Assembly: GCF_039602135.1 (NCBI RefSeq) | Contig: NZ_CP125942.1 | Coordinates: 1,426,001 to 1,490,000, forward strand | Direction: 5' to 3' | Origin: Glutamicibacter sp. B1 | GTDB taxonomy: Bacteria; Actinomycetota; Actinomycetes; Actinomycetales; Micrococcaceae | Length of the DNA stretch: 64,000 nucleotides | In this document: piece by piece, positions 46,982-55,773 of the stretch | Numbering within the stretch: position 1 is the first letter of the stretch | Layout: every line of letters starts with the position of its first letter | Program-made: the position numbers and the translations under genes | The notes under the pieces: model-generated | Database searches by the model: none | What the model saw: only the letters and a program-made list of their open reading frames with translations | Told to the model about the DNA's origin: nothing

Positions 46982-47847
46982 CTAACAATGTTGATCATGT
47001 GCTTTTGACTCGCTTTAATCTGCCTTCGCTAGGAGCAGAGAGTCACATTCGTGCTCAAGAAGGGTGGTTGCGTGACCGAGTGGAACTCTTTGAAAAATAC
47101 TGTCTTCCGGCGGTCCGCGCTCAGAGCACAAGAAATTTTTCTTGGATTATCTACTTTGACCCACAGTCCCCGCAATGGCTGCAGTCCAAAATATCAGCGT
47201 GGGTTTTCGATGACGTATTCGTCCCAATTTTCCGTGAAGAGGTGAGCAGAGAAGACCTGTTTGAAGACCTGCACCGGGTATCGGGGGCTAAGAACGCACA
47301 CCTGATGACGACAAATCTAGACAATGATGACGGCCTAGCCACGGACTTCGTAGAGCGGATACAAGCAATCGAAACAGAGCACTATCCGCAAGCTATTTAC
47401 GTGAGCCAAGGGCTCATCTTGAAGGAGGAATCTCTTTACCTGAATACCGATGAACAAAATGCGTTCTGCACGGTCGTGGAGACTTGGGACAGTCCATTGA
47501 CCTGTTGGGTTGACTGGCACAATAGGTTGGCGGATCATATGCCCATAACTGCGATTAATGGTGCGCCGGGTTGGCTGCAGGTTATTCACGGCCGAAATGT
47601 GAGTAATCGGGTCCACGGCCAACGAATTAGTCCTGACGGTTTCGTTGCGATCTTTGGGGAATTGATCGATGCGGCGACCGCGCCCCGACTGACGGAGCGT
47701 CTGCTGGAAAAGTGGTGGAGTACTCCACAGCGCCGAACGTATGAATTTGTACGTCGGAGTATCAAAGAAGTAATTCTCAAATTTGGGGGCAAAGCCGCAC
47801 TTGATCGATTGAAGAATCTGATTCAACGAGTACGGAACTTTGCGTAG
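46978..47847 (+). CDS. Putative rhamnosyltransferase family protein
   Basis: 289 residues. DHVLLTRFNLPS near the start, VELFEKYCLPAVRAQST and LMTTNLDNDDGLATDFVERI (DNDD as metal site) match the 'putative rhamnosyl transferase' family layout (PF11316-like, GT-A related). Cytosolic. Family name rests on similarity, not on tested substrates. Start overlaps the lipoprotein stop (ATGA). Confidence 0.78.
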   Translation: MTNNVDHVLLTRFNLPSLGAESHIRAQEGWLRDRVELFEKYCLPAVRAQSTRNFSWIIYFDPQSPQWLQSKISAWVFDDVFVPIFREEVSREDLFEDLHRVSGAKNAHLMTTNLDNDDGLATDFVERIQAIETEHYPQAIYVSQGLILKEESLYLNTDEQNAFCTVVETWDSPLTCWVDWHNRLADHMPITAINGAPGWLQVIHGRNVSNRVHGQRISPDGFVAIFGELIDAATAPRLTERLLEKWWSTPQRRTYEFVRRSIKEVILKFGGKAALDRLKNLIQRVRNFA

Positions 47848-47872
47848 TCCTATGTCGACTGGGGGAGACAAA

Positions 47873-47944
47873 ATGGGCATTCATGTATCTAGTACTGCCA
47901 TATTCGGCAGCGATAAAAATCATCCAACATGGTCGGTGGATTAG
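47873..47944 (+). CDS. 23-residue ORF ending directly at the Wzz-like start
   Basis: ATG at 47873 follows TGGGGGAGACAAA, a G-rich ribosome-binding stretch, and runs 23 codons to TAG at 47942-47944; the next base starts the ATG of the Wzz-like gene (47945). The larger gene has no Shine-Dalgarno of its own, so its translation probably depends on this small ORF. No homology recognised. Confidence 0.45.
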   Translation: MGIHVSSTAIFGSDKNHPTWSVD

Positions 47945-48757
47945 ATGTTTCTCCACGATCTTGGCCATGCACTATTGCGCCGCTGGTATCTGGTTATTGT
48001 TGGCATCTTAGCCACTGCCGCCGGTGTGTACGGTATTCAACAGTACATACCCATCACCTACAAAGCTGAGGCGAGCGTCGTCCTGGTTCCGCCAGAGACG
48101 GCTGTCATTGAAGGGGAAAACCCATATCTCTACATGGGTGGACTCGATCAAGCCATGAGCGTGCTGATAGTGCGGATGAACTCGGATTCAATTGCCCAAA
48201 AGATACTTCACGATGATCCGAATCTGACCTATAGCTTGGCCAAAGACGCAACCACCACGGGGCCGATTATCTTGATTGAAAGTGAAGCCCCAACAGGAGA
48301 TGTTGCACTCGACATTGTCGACAAGCTTCTGAAATCCATGCCTCCAAATCTTGTGGCTATCCAAGATGCCTTGGGCGTACATGAGAACGCAAGAATTAGT
48401 GTCATGACTATTGTGCAGGATCACGAGGCAACCGAAGTGACCAAGAAGCAGATGCGCATGATGATTGCCGGTGCTGGCGGCGGAGTGGCTCTGACGTTGC
48501 TTTTTACTGGGTGGATCGATCAAATGCTCAACAAGCTCAAGGTGCGCCGCGCAGCAAAGAAAGCCAAGAAAAAGGGTCGACTAGCTGTTCAAGAGTCCTC
48601 GGAATCCATGGACATAAGCGACTCAGAGAATCCCGATGCTTCGCTGTCGAGCAAGTCTAATGCGGACAAACCAATCCTCAGGGAGCCAGTAACCACAGCC
48701 TTCACAGAGGACGATAAACACCACCGAATTTCGCACAATGCCCTGATTGATAGATAG
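47945..48757 (+). CDS. Wzz/chain-length-determinant-like membrane protein, first copy
   Basis: 270 residues. TM1 (LVIVGILATAAGVYGI, about residues 17-32) and TM2 (MMIAGAGGGVALTLLFTGWI, about 172-191) flank an extracytoplasmic domain, the bitopic layout of polysaccharide co-polymerases. The arrangement RRWYLVIVG at the first helix is common to actinobacterial Wzz-like proteins and is shared with the protein at 50093. A 75-residue cytosolic tail, Lys-rich then acidic, follows TM2; it has no Walker motifs, so there is no fused tyrosine kinase. Probably sets chain length with the neighbouring polymerase. Confidence 0.75.
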   Translation: MFLHDLGHALLRRWYLVIVGILATAAGVYGIQQYIPITYKAEASVVLVPPETAVIEGENPYLYMGGLDQAMSVLIVRMNSDSIAQKILHDDPNLTYSLAKDATTTGPIILIESEAPTGDVALDIVDKLLKSMPPNLVAIQDALGVHENARISVMTIVQDHEATEVTKKQMRMMIAGAGGGVALTLLFTGWIDQMLNKLKVRRAAKKAKKKGRLAVQESSESMDISDSENPDASLSSKSNADKPILREPVTTAFTEDDKHHRISHNALIDR

Positions 48758-48767
48758 GGGCAGCAAG

Positions 48768-50096
48768 GTGTCATCTGAAGTTCGCTTCCGGCCTCCTGCT
48801 CCAGATCTAGGGCAGACGCACCAATGGGATGCAGTCACCGTGCTTAAAGGGTTTGTCATTGTCCAGTACGTCATTCCTTCAGATCAGCGGATTGTTGCTC
48901 TGGGCGCGGCAGGTTCTCCTGCAATTCTTTATGCACTGGCGGCGGTACTCTGGTGGATCTGGCATAGAATTCGATATTCCGCTGGGTACAGACCCATCGA
49001 AGCCAGGCTTATACGCGCAGCCCTGTTTTGCTTTTTGGGAGCCATGGTAGTTTCCTACGCCGCGGCCAACATCATGTCCCTGCCGGTGTCTGAACTGAAT
49101 ATGGCCGATATGGGGCTACTAAAGTTCATCGCCTTGGTTGGCCTGGTATTGATTGCCTCCGATGGCATTCCTAGCACTGAACGGTTGATTAGCTTCGTGC
49201 GCTTTTTATGCGGAACTGGAGCGGCCTACGCCTCCCTTGGGCTCTTTCAATTCTTCACCGGCATCAGCGTTATCAACCTCTTCGTGGTGCCAGGATTACA
49301 GAGCATCGGTTCGTCTGGAGTCGACGAACGTGGTGGTTTCGTCCGTGCCGTCGCCACCGCAATGCACCCACTGGAATACGCCACTGTGCTGTCAATGCTC
49401 TTGCCCCTCTGCATTGCTGTTGCAGTTTATGATCGGCGTTCCTCCACGGTGGTGCGCTGGTATCCAGTGGTCACTATCGGCATATGCTCGGCGCTTTCGG
49501 TCAGCCGCTCGGCACTAATTGGCGCAGCGGCCGCGTTCCTGATCATGATTCCCACTTTGCCGCGTGCCTTGCGTAATTTCATGTTCGTCATTCTCGGTTT
49601 TGGGATGGTTGCCATGTATGTGGTTGTCCCTGGAATGGCCGGAACTATCATGGGACTTTTCGGCGGTGACGATACTAGTGTCAGTTCAAGGACCAGCGCG
49701 TACGGGACCGCCGTTGAATTTCTTAAAGTCTCGCCCATCTTTGGCCGAGGTTCAGGAACCTTCTTGCCCAACTACCACATCGTGGACAACCAATACTTGC
49801 TGATGTTGATTGAGACCGGAGTGGTTGGCCTAGGATGCTTCTTGCTGTTGCTCCTGATATGCATGGGCGCTGTGCTCAGTGGACGCAGAAAATTTGAAGG
49901 AACACTTCTCCGCGCACTCGGATTCTCGATATTCGCCGCGCTGGCAGCTGGTAGTTTGCTTTGCGCCTTCTTTGATTGTCTCGCGTTTCCGCAAGCAGGA
50001 AGCCTTGTGTTCCTCATGATCGGCTTAGCAGGCGCGTACGCGACGCTGGCCCAAAGACCGCTAAAGATCCCGCCAGGCGAGGTGATAATGCGATGA
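48768..50096 (+). CDS. O-antigen polymerase/ligase-like membrane protein (Wzy-type)
   Basis: 442 residues from a GTG at 48768 behind AGGGGCAG; a TTG at 48747 is an alternative. About 10-12 hydrophobic helices with a large polar loop containing DERGGFVRAVATAMHPLEYA (RX..H pattern) and a second loop SSRTSAYGTAVEFLKVSPIF then GRGSGTFLPNYHIVDNQYL, the O-antigen ligase/Wzy (Wzy_C) signature. It should polymerise flipped repeat units on the outer face of the membrane. Set between two Wzz-like proteins; overlaps the second by 4 bp. Confidence 0.85.
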   Translation: MSSEVRFRPPAPDLGQTHQWDAVTVLKGFVIVQYVIPSDQRIVALGAAGSPAILYALAAVLWWIWHRIRYSAGYRPIEARLIRAALFCFLGAMVVSYAAANIMSLPVSELNMADMGLLKFIALVGLVLIASDGIPSTERLISFVRFLCGTGAAYASLGLFQFFTGISVINLFVVPGLQSIGSSGVDERGGFVRAVATAMHPLEYATVLSMLLPLCIAVAVYDRRSSTVVRWYPVVTIGICSALSVSRSALIGAAAAFLIMIPTLPRALRNFMFVILGFGMVAMYVVVPGMAGTIMGLFGGDDTSVSSRTSAYGTAVEFLKVSPIFGRGSGTFLPNYHIVDNQYLLMLIETGVVGLGCFLLLLLICMGAVLSGRRKFEGTLLRALGFSIFAALAAGSLLCAFFDCLAFPQAGSLVFLMIGLAGAYATLAQRPLKIPPGEVIMR

Positions 50097-50830
50097 AAAC
50101 AAACCTGCCTGATTTCTTGAGTCGAAGGTTTGCCCAAAGCCGCTATGTGCTGACCCGTCGCTGGTACCTAGCGGTACTAGCTATCTTGCTGATGATGCCA
50201 GGATTACTGTATGTACACAACGCAAGCGGCGTGTATTATTCCTCGGTTAATGTTCTTTTCCTTCCTCCGCCCAATGCGGTGGGAGGCGGAAATACACTCC
50301 GTGCTGAAGCAGGGAGCACGGTGCAATTCGCGGCACTTGTAGAACGCAAGTTTAATGAGGGCAGAGACACTCAAGATCTCCCTCAGCCCACGGATGCACA
50401 TTTGTATGCCACGGGTGTCAAGCATGGAATCAGGGTTTACCTACCTAATGCTGGCGGACAATGGCAGACGAATTTCAACCGGGCCGAACTGCGTGTTGAA
50501 GTCGTTGGACTAAGCGAAACTGAAGTGCTGGATAACATGCGAACGACGCTTGATGCTCTGAGATCCCTTAGCCTCAAGCCACAAGTAGACATGGGAATTC
50601 TCGAAGAAGCGCGGATCACCACCGAAATGTCACCAGATCAACCAATGGCCGCCTACGCCTGGGTACGCAATAGCCGCGCAGAGATTGCCGTGGGCATGAT
50701 TATCATCAGCGTCGCCTATGCGGCAGCGCACCTCGGTGATCTATTGATTAGCGCAGTCGGACGGAAGCGGGCAACGCGCAAGCGGCGACGGATGGAATTT
50801 CAAGCAGCCTCAGTGTCTGTCGACGCTTAG
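50093..50830 (+). CDS. Wzz-like membrane protein, second copy
   Basis: 245 residues from the ATG at 50093, behind GAGGTGA; a longer frame from 49976 lies inside the polymerase gene. TM1 WYLAVLAILLMMPGLLYVHN (about 24-43), an extracytoplasmic region with SSVNVLFLPPPNAVGGG, and TM2 about residues 200-220 near the end. Like the first copy it shows RRWYLA before TM1 but has only a short basic tail. The two co-polymerase-like proteins around one polymerase suggest a heteromeric chain-length device. Last gene of the plus-strand run. Confidence 0.72.
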   Translation: MKTNLPDFLSRRFAQSRYVLTRRWYLAVLAILLMMPGLLYVHNASGVYYSSVNVLFLPPPNAVGGGNTLRAEAGSTVQFAALVERKFNEGRDTQDLPQPTDAHLYATGVKHGIRVYLPNAGGQWQTNFNRAELRVEVVGLSETEVLDNMRTTLDALRSLSLKPQVDMGILEEARITTEMSPDQPMAAYAWVRNSRAEIAVGMIIISVAYAAAHLGDLLISAVGRKRATRKRRRMEFQAASVSVDA

Positions 50831-50881
50831 AAGTATTAGTTCCTCACCGAACGCGTACTAGCGCCAAGAACGAAGAACAGA

Positions 50882-53590
50882 CTAAGCCGATTGTCGGCTT
50901 GAGTCGTCCCGCTCCCATAGTGCACCCTTCGAAGCAATGCGAGGTCTCTTCGTCACACGGGCCAAGACCACCAGACTGGCGTAAACCAGAGCGTCCCCAG
51001 CAGAGAGCGGTCCGGAGATTGTGGCCAGCAACTGCCGTACGGTGGAGCGGGTACTGTCCGCCGCCTGGTTGGCACGATCTAGTTCATTCTGGCCCCGGTA
51101 GTTGCGACGCAAAATAGCCAGTAAGGACTGTGTGGAGCGTGGAGTCTTCACCTGTACCGGCACCGAAGGCAGTACGGTTTTCTCTTCAGGAGTAAATTGC
51201 TGGTCAATGAATAAGTCATCGGCAGTCACGCTGGGGAATTCATCAAAACGGTTTCTTCCTTCATTGCTCAACCCGTAGGCTCCAGCGCCCCATAGTGCTT
51301 GATTGGTGTTGGGGATTTGTCGCCGGGCACGGTAGAAGGATTTGACTAGCCAAGAGGCGCCAGCAGTGTCATAGGCGAAGGCAGGACGTGCCGCCAGAAC
51401 ACCTGGCTTGGCTAAGTGCTCTAGAACCATACGCAAGGCGCTCGCCGTGATCTTGATATCTGCATCTAGGTACAAACGGGGGAACTCAGTGGCATGAGCG
51501 TCAGCCAAGTTCAGTGCCGCTACCTTGGAAGAGATGGCGGACTCAAGAACCTGAATTCCTTCGAAACTGCGAGCAATTTGTGCTGTGTCATCAGTACACC
51601 CATTACAAGAAACAATGACCTGAACCAATCCAGCACGGGCTAAGGGCTGTAATGGTTCTAAAGTTCGGGCAATGACAGCTGCTTCATTATGTGCCGGAAT
51701 AATCACCGTGCCACACGGGAATTCTTGGGCATCATCTTGGCTATCAGAAGCTGCCGGCAATAAGTTCCAAGAAGATTCATTCACCAAGGTCTGCAGGATC
51801 CCGTAGCGCTCTTGCTTCCAACTGCGCAACACTTCATGACCAATGACCACAGAACGGAAATAGGCGGCAGCGCGGGCAGAGCGATGCTTACGGGCATAGC
51901 GGATCCGGTTCACCGCCATCAACGCCTCTAGCCGCACCGAGGACCCAGAACCGCCCATCTGATGGGTCATGTGTGCTTCAGGCTCATACCAAATGCTGGC
52001 CCCAGCTTCTCGGGCCCTTCTGAAGTAGTCAGTTTCCTCGGAGTACAAAAAGAACTGCTCATCCCATGCTCCGAGACGACGTTCTAGTGCTGATTCGATC
52101 AGCAGGGCGGCCCCTGTAGCCCAATCGATGCAATGTGGATGAGCATAACTTTCGGGGTTGTACTCGATTTCTGAACTCCAACCAGGCCGTTGAGAAAGGC
52201 GCTCGCCGAATAGCGCGTCGCCGGTAGCCCTCAGCAGACTCGGCTCGCGGCGTAACGAAGTATAGGTCTGCCCATTTGTTTCCAACAGTCGTGGGACGAC
52301 GATGCCGGCATTGCTGTGCTGCATGCGTTGCAATAGACGGCGAATGGAACCAGGCGCCACTACCAAATCTGGGTTGAGTACCAGGACCGCAGTGCAATCT
52401 CCGGCCTGCTGGCGTGCCACGTTAATCCCGCCGGCATATCCCAAATTAGAACCAGTAGGAACGACAATGACGTCATCATGTTGCCGTAGCTGTTCCACGG
52501 TCGTGTCAGTTGACTGGTTATCGGCAATGATGACTCGAAGACGCAAGTCTTTGGCTTCGACACGCAAGCTGTCGATGAGTTGATCCACTGACTTGGCGTT
52601 GTTGTAGGTCACGGCAAGAACCGATATATCTGCAAATTCTCGGTCTGCGATGAAGCGCCCGTCGCCGCTAGGCTGGTGCTGGGATTCAGGTAGAGATGGC
52701 TCAGACAGAAGTCTTGTATCTATTTCTGTATCTGCATCTGATTCTGTTTCTATCAGCATGCTTCGGCGCTGCAGACTCACCAGTCCTGGAAGGTCATTCA
52801 CGAGGTAGCGTTGCGCAAGCCGACGTGGCTCCAAAGCCAGTCGCCAAGCCCATTCCAACCCGTGCTCGGAAACCTGTTGTGGCGCACGCTGTACAGTCCC
52901 AGCCAAGAAATCAACCACGGCACCGAAAGCTAATAAGACGCTGGCACCAGTGAGGGAACCGTAAGATGCCATCCATAGCTCCTGACGGGGTTTGCCCAAA
53001 CCGACCACGAGAATATCAGTGTGGCTTTCTCGGATCTGCTCGGCCAAGAGCAATGATCGTTCCTCGTCTTCTATGTCCTCGCGTTCAGGAGCCCAGAATC
53101 CTGAGACCTTCAGCCGCGTGCGATTTTGTGCCAGTTGCGCGGCTAGGTCAGCTTGAATGCTAGGTTGCCCACCGAGGAAGCCCACCCTTAATCCGTGGTG
53201 TTCGGCTTCATCTAATAGCGGGCCAATGAGATCACTTCCCGCCAAGCGTGGCCATCGTTGACCGGAGAGTTGTTTGACGCGTTCAACCAAGGGCGCACCG
53301 TCCAACAGATTCAACCATTTCATCGCTGGAACGTTTGATGTCTCGGACAGGCAACTCAAAGACCTGGTGGGATGCAATGAGTCTCCGAGGGTGTCGTGCC
53401 AACAACTCCCATGGCCGAATTGCACGATGTGGTCTAGATTCACCGATACCACCGATAGTGCCGCCGGCCTAAGCGACGGTTCTTTTTTAGCTTGTAGGGC
53501 ATGGTCGATAATGCGAGTAACTGTTGTGTCTTGAGCGAGTAAATCCACGACGATTCCCGCGAGGTTGGCATGTTGTGTTGTTACAGTCAT
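50882..53590 (-). CDS. Triple-domain glycosyltransferase: WecG/TagA/CpsF + GT2 + GT2
   Basis: 902 residues from the ATG at 53590 (MTVTTQHANLAG), behind AAGGA; a longer frame to 53779 has no support. Residues 1-290: WecG/TagA/CpsF domain, with RLAGSDLIGPLLDEAEHHGL, VGFLGGQPSI, VVGLGKPRQELWM and GLEWAWRLALEPRRLAQRYL. Residues about 318-560: GT2 domain (ISVLAVTYNNAKSVDQLIDS, then NLGYAGGINVARQ, NPDLVVAPGS). Residues about 625-850: second GT2 (GTVIIPAHNEAAVIARTLE, LYLDADIKI). An acidic repeat-coded linker separates the first two. Three sequential sugar additions by one polypeptide are implied. Antiparallel to the main operon, downstream of the acyltransferase at 53688. Confidence 0.88.
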   Translation of the reverse strand: MTVTTQHANLAGIVVDLLAQDTTVTRIIDHALQAKKEPSLRPAALSVVSVNLDHIVQFGHGSCWHDTLGDSLHPTRSLSCLSETSNVPAMKWLNLLDGAPLVERVKQLSGQRWPRLAGSDLIGPLLDEAEHHGLRVGFLGGQPSIQADLAAQLAQNRTRLKVSGFWAPEREDIEDEERSLLLAEQIRESHTDILVVGLGKPRQELWMASYGSLTGASVLLAFGAVVDFLAGTVQRAPQQVSEHGLEWAWRLALEPRRLAQRYLVNDLPGLVSLQRRSMLIETESDADTEIDTRLLSEPSLPESQHQPSGDGRFIADREFADISVLAVTYNNAKSVDQLIDSLRVEAKDLRLRVIIADNQSTDTTVEQLRQHDDVIVVPTGSNLGYAGGINVARQQAGDCTAVLVLNPDLVVAPGSIRRLLQRMQHSNAGIVVPRLLETNGQTYTSLRREPSLLRATGDALFGERLSQRPGWSSEIEYNPESYAHPHCIDWATGAALLIESALERRLGAWDEQFFLYSEETDYFRRAREAGASIWYEPEAHMTHQMGGSGSSVRLEALMAVNRIRYARKHRSARAAAYFRSVVIGHEVLRSWKQERYGILQTLVNESSWNLLPAASDSQDDAQEFPCGTVIIPAHNEAAVIARTLEPLQPLARAGLVQVIVSCNGCTDDTAQIARSFEGIQVLESAISSKVAALNLADAHATEFPRLYLDADIKITASALRMVLEHLAKPGVLAARPAFAYDTAGASWLVKSFYRARRQIPNTNQALWGAGAYGLSNEGRNRFDEFPSVTADDLFIDQQFTPEEKTVLPSVPVQVKTPRSTQSLLAILRRNYRGQNELDRANQAADSTRSTVRQLLATISGPLSAGDALVYASLVVLARVTKRPRIASKGALWERDDSSRQSA
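52716..52754. repeat. Hexanucleotide-like repeat encoding the linker of the triple glycosyltransferase
   Basis: A run of degenerate (A/T)TCTGN-type hexamers (TTCTGT ATCTGC ATCTGA TTCTGT and flanking variants). On the coding strand it gives the acidic linker ETESDADTEID between the WecG-like and first GT2 domains. Unit loss or gain would keep the frame. Confidence 0.5.
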
Positions 53591-53621
53591 GATCATCCTT
53601 GAATGTCTTGTGAAGGCCACG

Positions 53622-53649
53622 GCGCAACATGCATCAAGAGGTGTTGCGC
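53622..53649. other. Inverted repeat between acyltransferase and triple glycosyltransferase genes
   Basis: GCGCAACA (53622-53629) and TGTTGCGC (53642-53649) form a perfect 8-bp stem with a 12-nt loop in the 97-bp gap between the two minus-strand genes. It could attenuate readthrough or be a protein site. Confidence 0.4.
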
Positions 53650-53687
53650 GGGCAAGAGCAGAGAGATATCTGGAGAAGTAGAGGTCG

Positions 53688-54281
53688 CTACGCTGAAGCA
53701 GGAGACAAAAAGGCGTTGCCCAGGTTCTCGTAACGTTCACCGGTGGCGGGGCACTGCCAGCAGCCGTCCTTGTACTCAAGGCGTCGGCCTGCGGTTCCTA
53801 CCCAGCCGATTTGGCGTGCGGGGACTCCGGCCATCAGAGCGTGTGCGGGGACGTCGCGATTGACCACGGCACCAGCTGCCACCATGGCCCACGGACCAAT
53901 GTTCACCGGGGCAATGCAGACGGCGCGTGCTCCAATGGATGCTCCCTGTCCGATGTTCACTGCGACAGCGTCCCAGTCTTCATCGTTTTTGCGACTGCCA
54001 TCTGGATTGACGGCGCGGGGAAACAGATCATTGGTCAATACGGCGGCTGGGCCGATGAAAACTCCATCGTCAAGGCGGGCCGGTTCATAAACCAGTGCGT
54101 AGTTTTGTATCTTGCAGTTCTTTCCCAAGATGACACCGGGACCGATGTAGGCACCTCTGCCGATATTGCAGTTCTCGCCAAGGACTGCTCCCTCGCGGAT
54201 TTGAGCCAGATGCCAGATACTGCTGTCTTTGCCTATGTCCGCTGTTGATGCGACATCGGCGGTACGTTCAATGCGAGTCAT
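53688..54281 (-). CDS. Hexapeptide-repeat sugar N-acyltransferase (WbpD/WlbB-like)
   Basis: 197 residues from the ATG at 54281 (MTRIERTADVAS), behind TTGGGGGAAATTTC. Left-handed beta-helix with hexapeptide repeats (IGRGAYIGPGVILGKNCKI, VNIGQGASIGARAVCIAPV) and the ALVYEPARLDDGVFIGPAAV and FPRAVNPDGSR blocks typical of UDP-3-amino-sugar N-acetyltransferases of the WbpD/WlbB type. It would acylate the amine installed by the C-3 aminotransferase at 39371. The C-terminal 25 residues contain a Cys pair (GCWQCPATGERY), an addition suggesting a small zinc site. Confidence 0.83.
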   Translation of the reverse strand: MTRIERTADVASTADIGKDSSIWHLAQIREGAVLGENCNIGRGAYIGPGVILGKNCKIQNYALVYEPARLDDGVFIGPAAVLTNDLFPRAVNPDGSRKNDEDWDAVAVNIGQGASIGARAVCIAPVNIGPWAMVAAGAVVNRDVPAHALMAGVPARQIGWVGTAGRRLEYKDGCWQCPATGERYENLGNAFLSPASA

Positions 54282-54570
54282 GAAATTTCCCCCAAGGTTC
54301 CGGTCCGCGAAGAACCGTGTGGGGTTCGGCCCCCAATGCCGTACCCCTTTCAAAAAGCATAGAATCCCAATTGAGGGCGGGAAATTGATCAGCGCAGAAC
54401 GAGAGTAATCAGAGGGAAAACAGTCTTAGAAAGCACGTAGATCTGAGGTAGTAGATCTTGCGTACCGCGCTTTACTCTTCAAGAGGCCGGGTATGGGTCA
54501 GGGGAAAATATGAGTGCCAGTTTCAGGTTCAGAAACGTATCTGTATCCCGTGAGTGGTGAGCGTGAACGT

Positions 54571-55773
54571 TTAACTGTGGCGTTTCAACGGATAATTCTT
54601 TAGAACATACTCAGCTATGGCCATCGCTGACGTGGCTGCAGGGGAGGGCGCATTGCGTAGTAAGGTGACCGGGCCTACTTGGTCGATTGCGAAGTCATCA
54701 AGCAGCGATCCGTCTTTACTCCATGCCTGGGCGCGCACTCCAGCCCTCCCTTTAGCAGCCAAATCTGAAGAACGCAGTTGCGGTAGATAACCCTGGGCTT
54801 GTTTCAGGTAGAGAGGTTTGAACAGGGACGCCGCAATTTCGGTCAGGCCCATCTTCCAATATTTGATGAGGAGCGAAGTGGCCCCCGGCCACCGTAATGA
54901 ATCGAACGTGTCTTTGGCAGAGATAGTTTTCCAGTCATAGCCCTCGCGCGCGAGTGCAGGTACGGCATTGGGCCCTACATGAACGTCGCCATCGACTCCG
55001 CGAGTGAAGTGCACTCCAAGGAAAGGAAAATTGGGGTCGGGTACTGGATAGATCATCCCCTTGACCATGGCAGCAGAATCTTGACTCATGACCCAATATT
55101 CTCCGCGGAAGGGGAGGATCTTAGGGGAAGGATCCGCTCCAACCATTTGGGCAATGACGTCGGATTGCAGACCCGCACAGACGATCATTTCAGAGAAAGT
55201 ATGTGTACCCTGGCTGGTGTTCACTTGACAGGTGTCTGTGTTGATTTTGATTGCCGAGACCTCGGAGTTGAGGAGTATTTTTCCTCCTGCATCGGTGACT
55301 TCTTCCGCCATTTTCTTGGTGATGGCGCGGTAGTCCACAGAAGCGGTGCGGGGTGAATGCAAAGCAGCAATGCCATTGACGTGTGGTTCTATGCTTAGTA
55401 ACTCTTCACGGTTTAGTCGCGATAGTCCTGGGACCTGATTGATTCTGGCTCGTTCTTCCATGGCGTTGAGCCGTCCTAGTTGGCTTTCATCAAGAGCTAC
55501 GACAACTTTGCCTAATTCTTGATAAGGCAACTGATGTTCCTGACAGTACTCACGGGTTAGCGCCCTGCCCTTGGCACATAGCTCGGCCTTGAGTGAACCT
55601 GGCTGGTAATAAAGTCCAGCGTGAACCACTCCGGAATTTCGACCAGTTTGATGGCTTGCTAGGTTGCTTTCCTTTTCTAGCACGGTAACCCGGTATCCGG
55701 TCTGCAATGTGATTGCGCGTGCAATGGCTATTCCAAGAATCCCGCCGCCAATGATGCCGATATGTTGTTCCAT
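54571..55773 (-). CDS. lhgO: L-2-hydroxyglutarate oxidase
   Basis: 400 residues, FAD-dependent DAO-family enzyme. HIGIIGGGILGIAIARAIT carries the dinucleotide fold, and SHQTGRNSGVVHAGLYY with KAELCAKGRALTREYC is the LhgO signature; FRGEYWVM and FLGVHFTRGVDGDVHVGPN are the later conserved blocks. It oxidises L-2-hydroxyglutarate to 2-oxoglutarate as a metabolite-repair step at the membrane. GGGGATTC precedes the ATG. Divergent from serA. Confidence 0.9.
   Translation of the reverse strand: MEQHIGIIGGGILGIAIARAITLQTGYRVTVLEKESNLASHQTGRNSGVVHAGLYYQPGSLKAELCAKGRALTREYCQEHQLPYQELGKVVVALDESQLGRLNAMEERARINQVPGLSRLNREELLSIEPHVNGIAALHSPRTASVDYRAITKKMAEEVTDAGGKILLNSEVSAIKINTDTCQVNTSQGTHTFSEMIVCAGLQSDVIAQMVGADPSPKILPFRGEYWVMSQDSAAMVKGMIYPVPDPNFPFLGVHFTRGVDGDVHVGPNAVPALAREGYDWKTISAKDTFDSLRWPGATSLLIKYWKMGLTEIAASLFKPLYLKQAQGYLPQLRSSDLAAKGRAGVRAQAWSKDGSLLDDFAIDQVGPVTLLRNAPSPAATSAMAIAEYVLKNYPLKRHS

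Noticed and set aside
53591..53779. 63-residue extension of the triple glycosyltransferase
   Set aside because: Cys/Arg-rich, crosses the inverted repeat at 53622-53649 and overlaps the acyltransferase gene; the ATG at 53590 has AAGGA before it.
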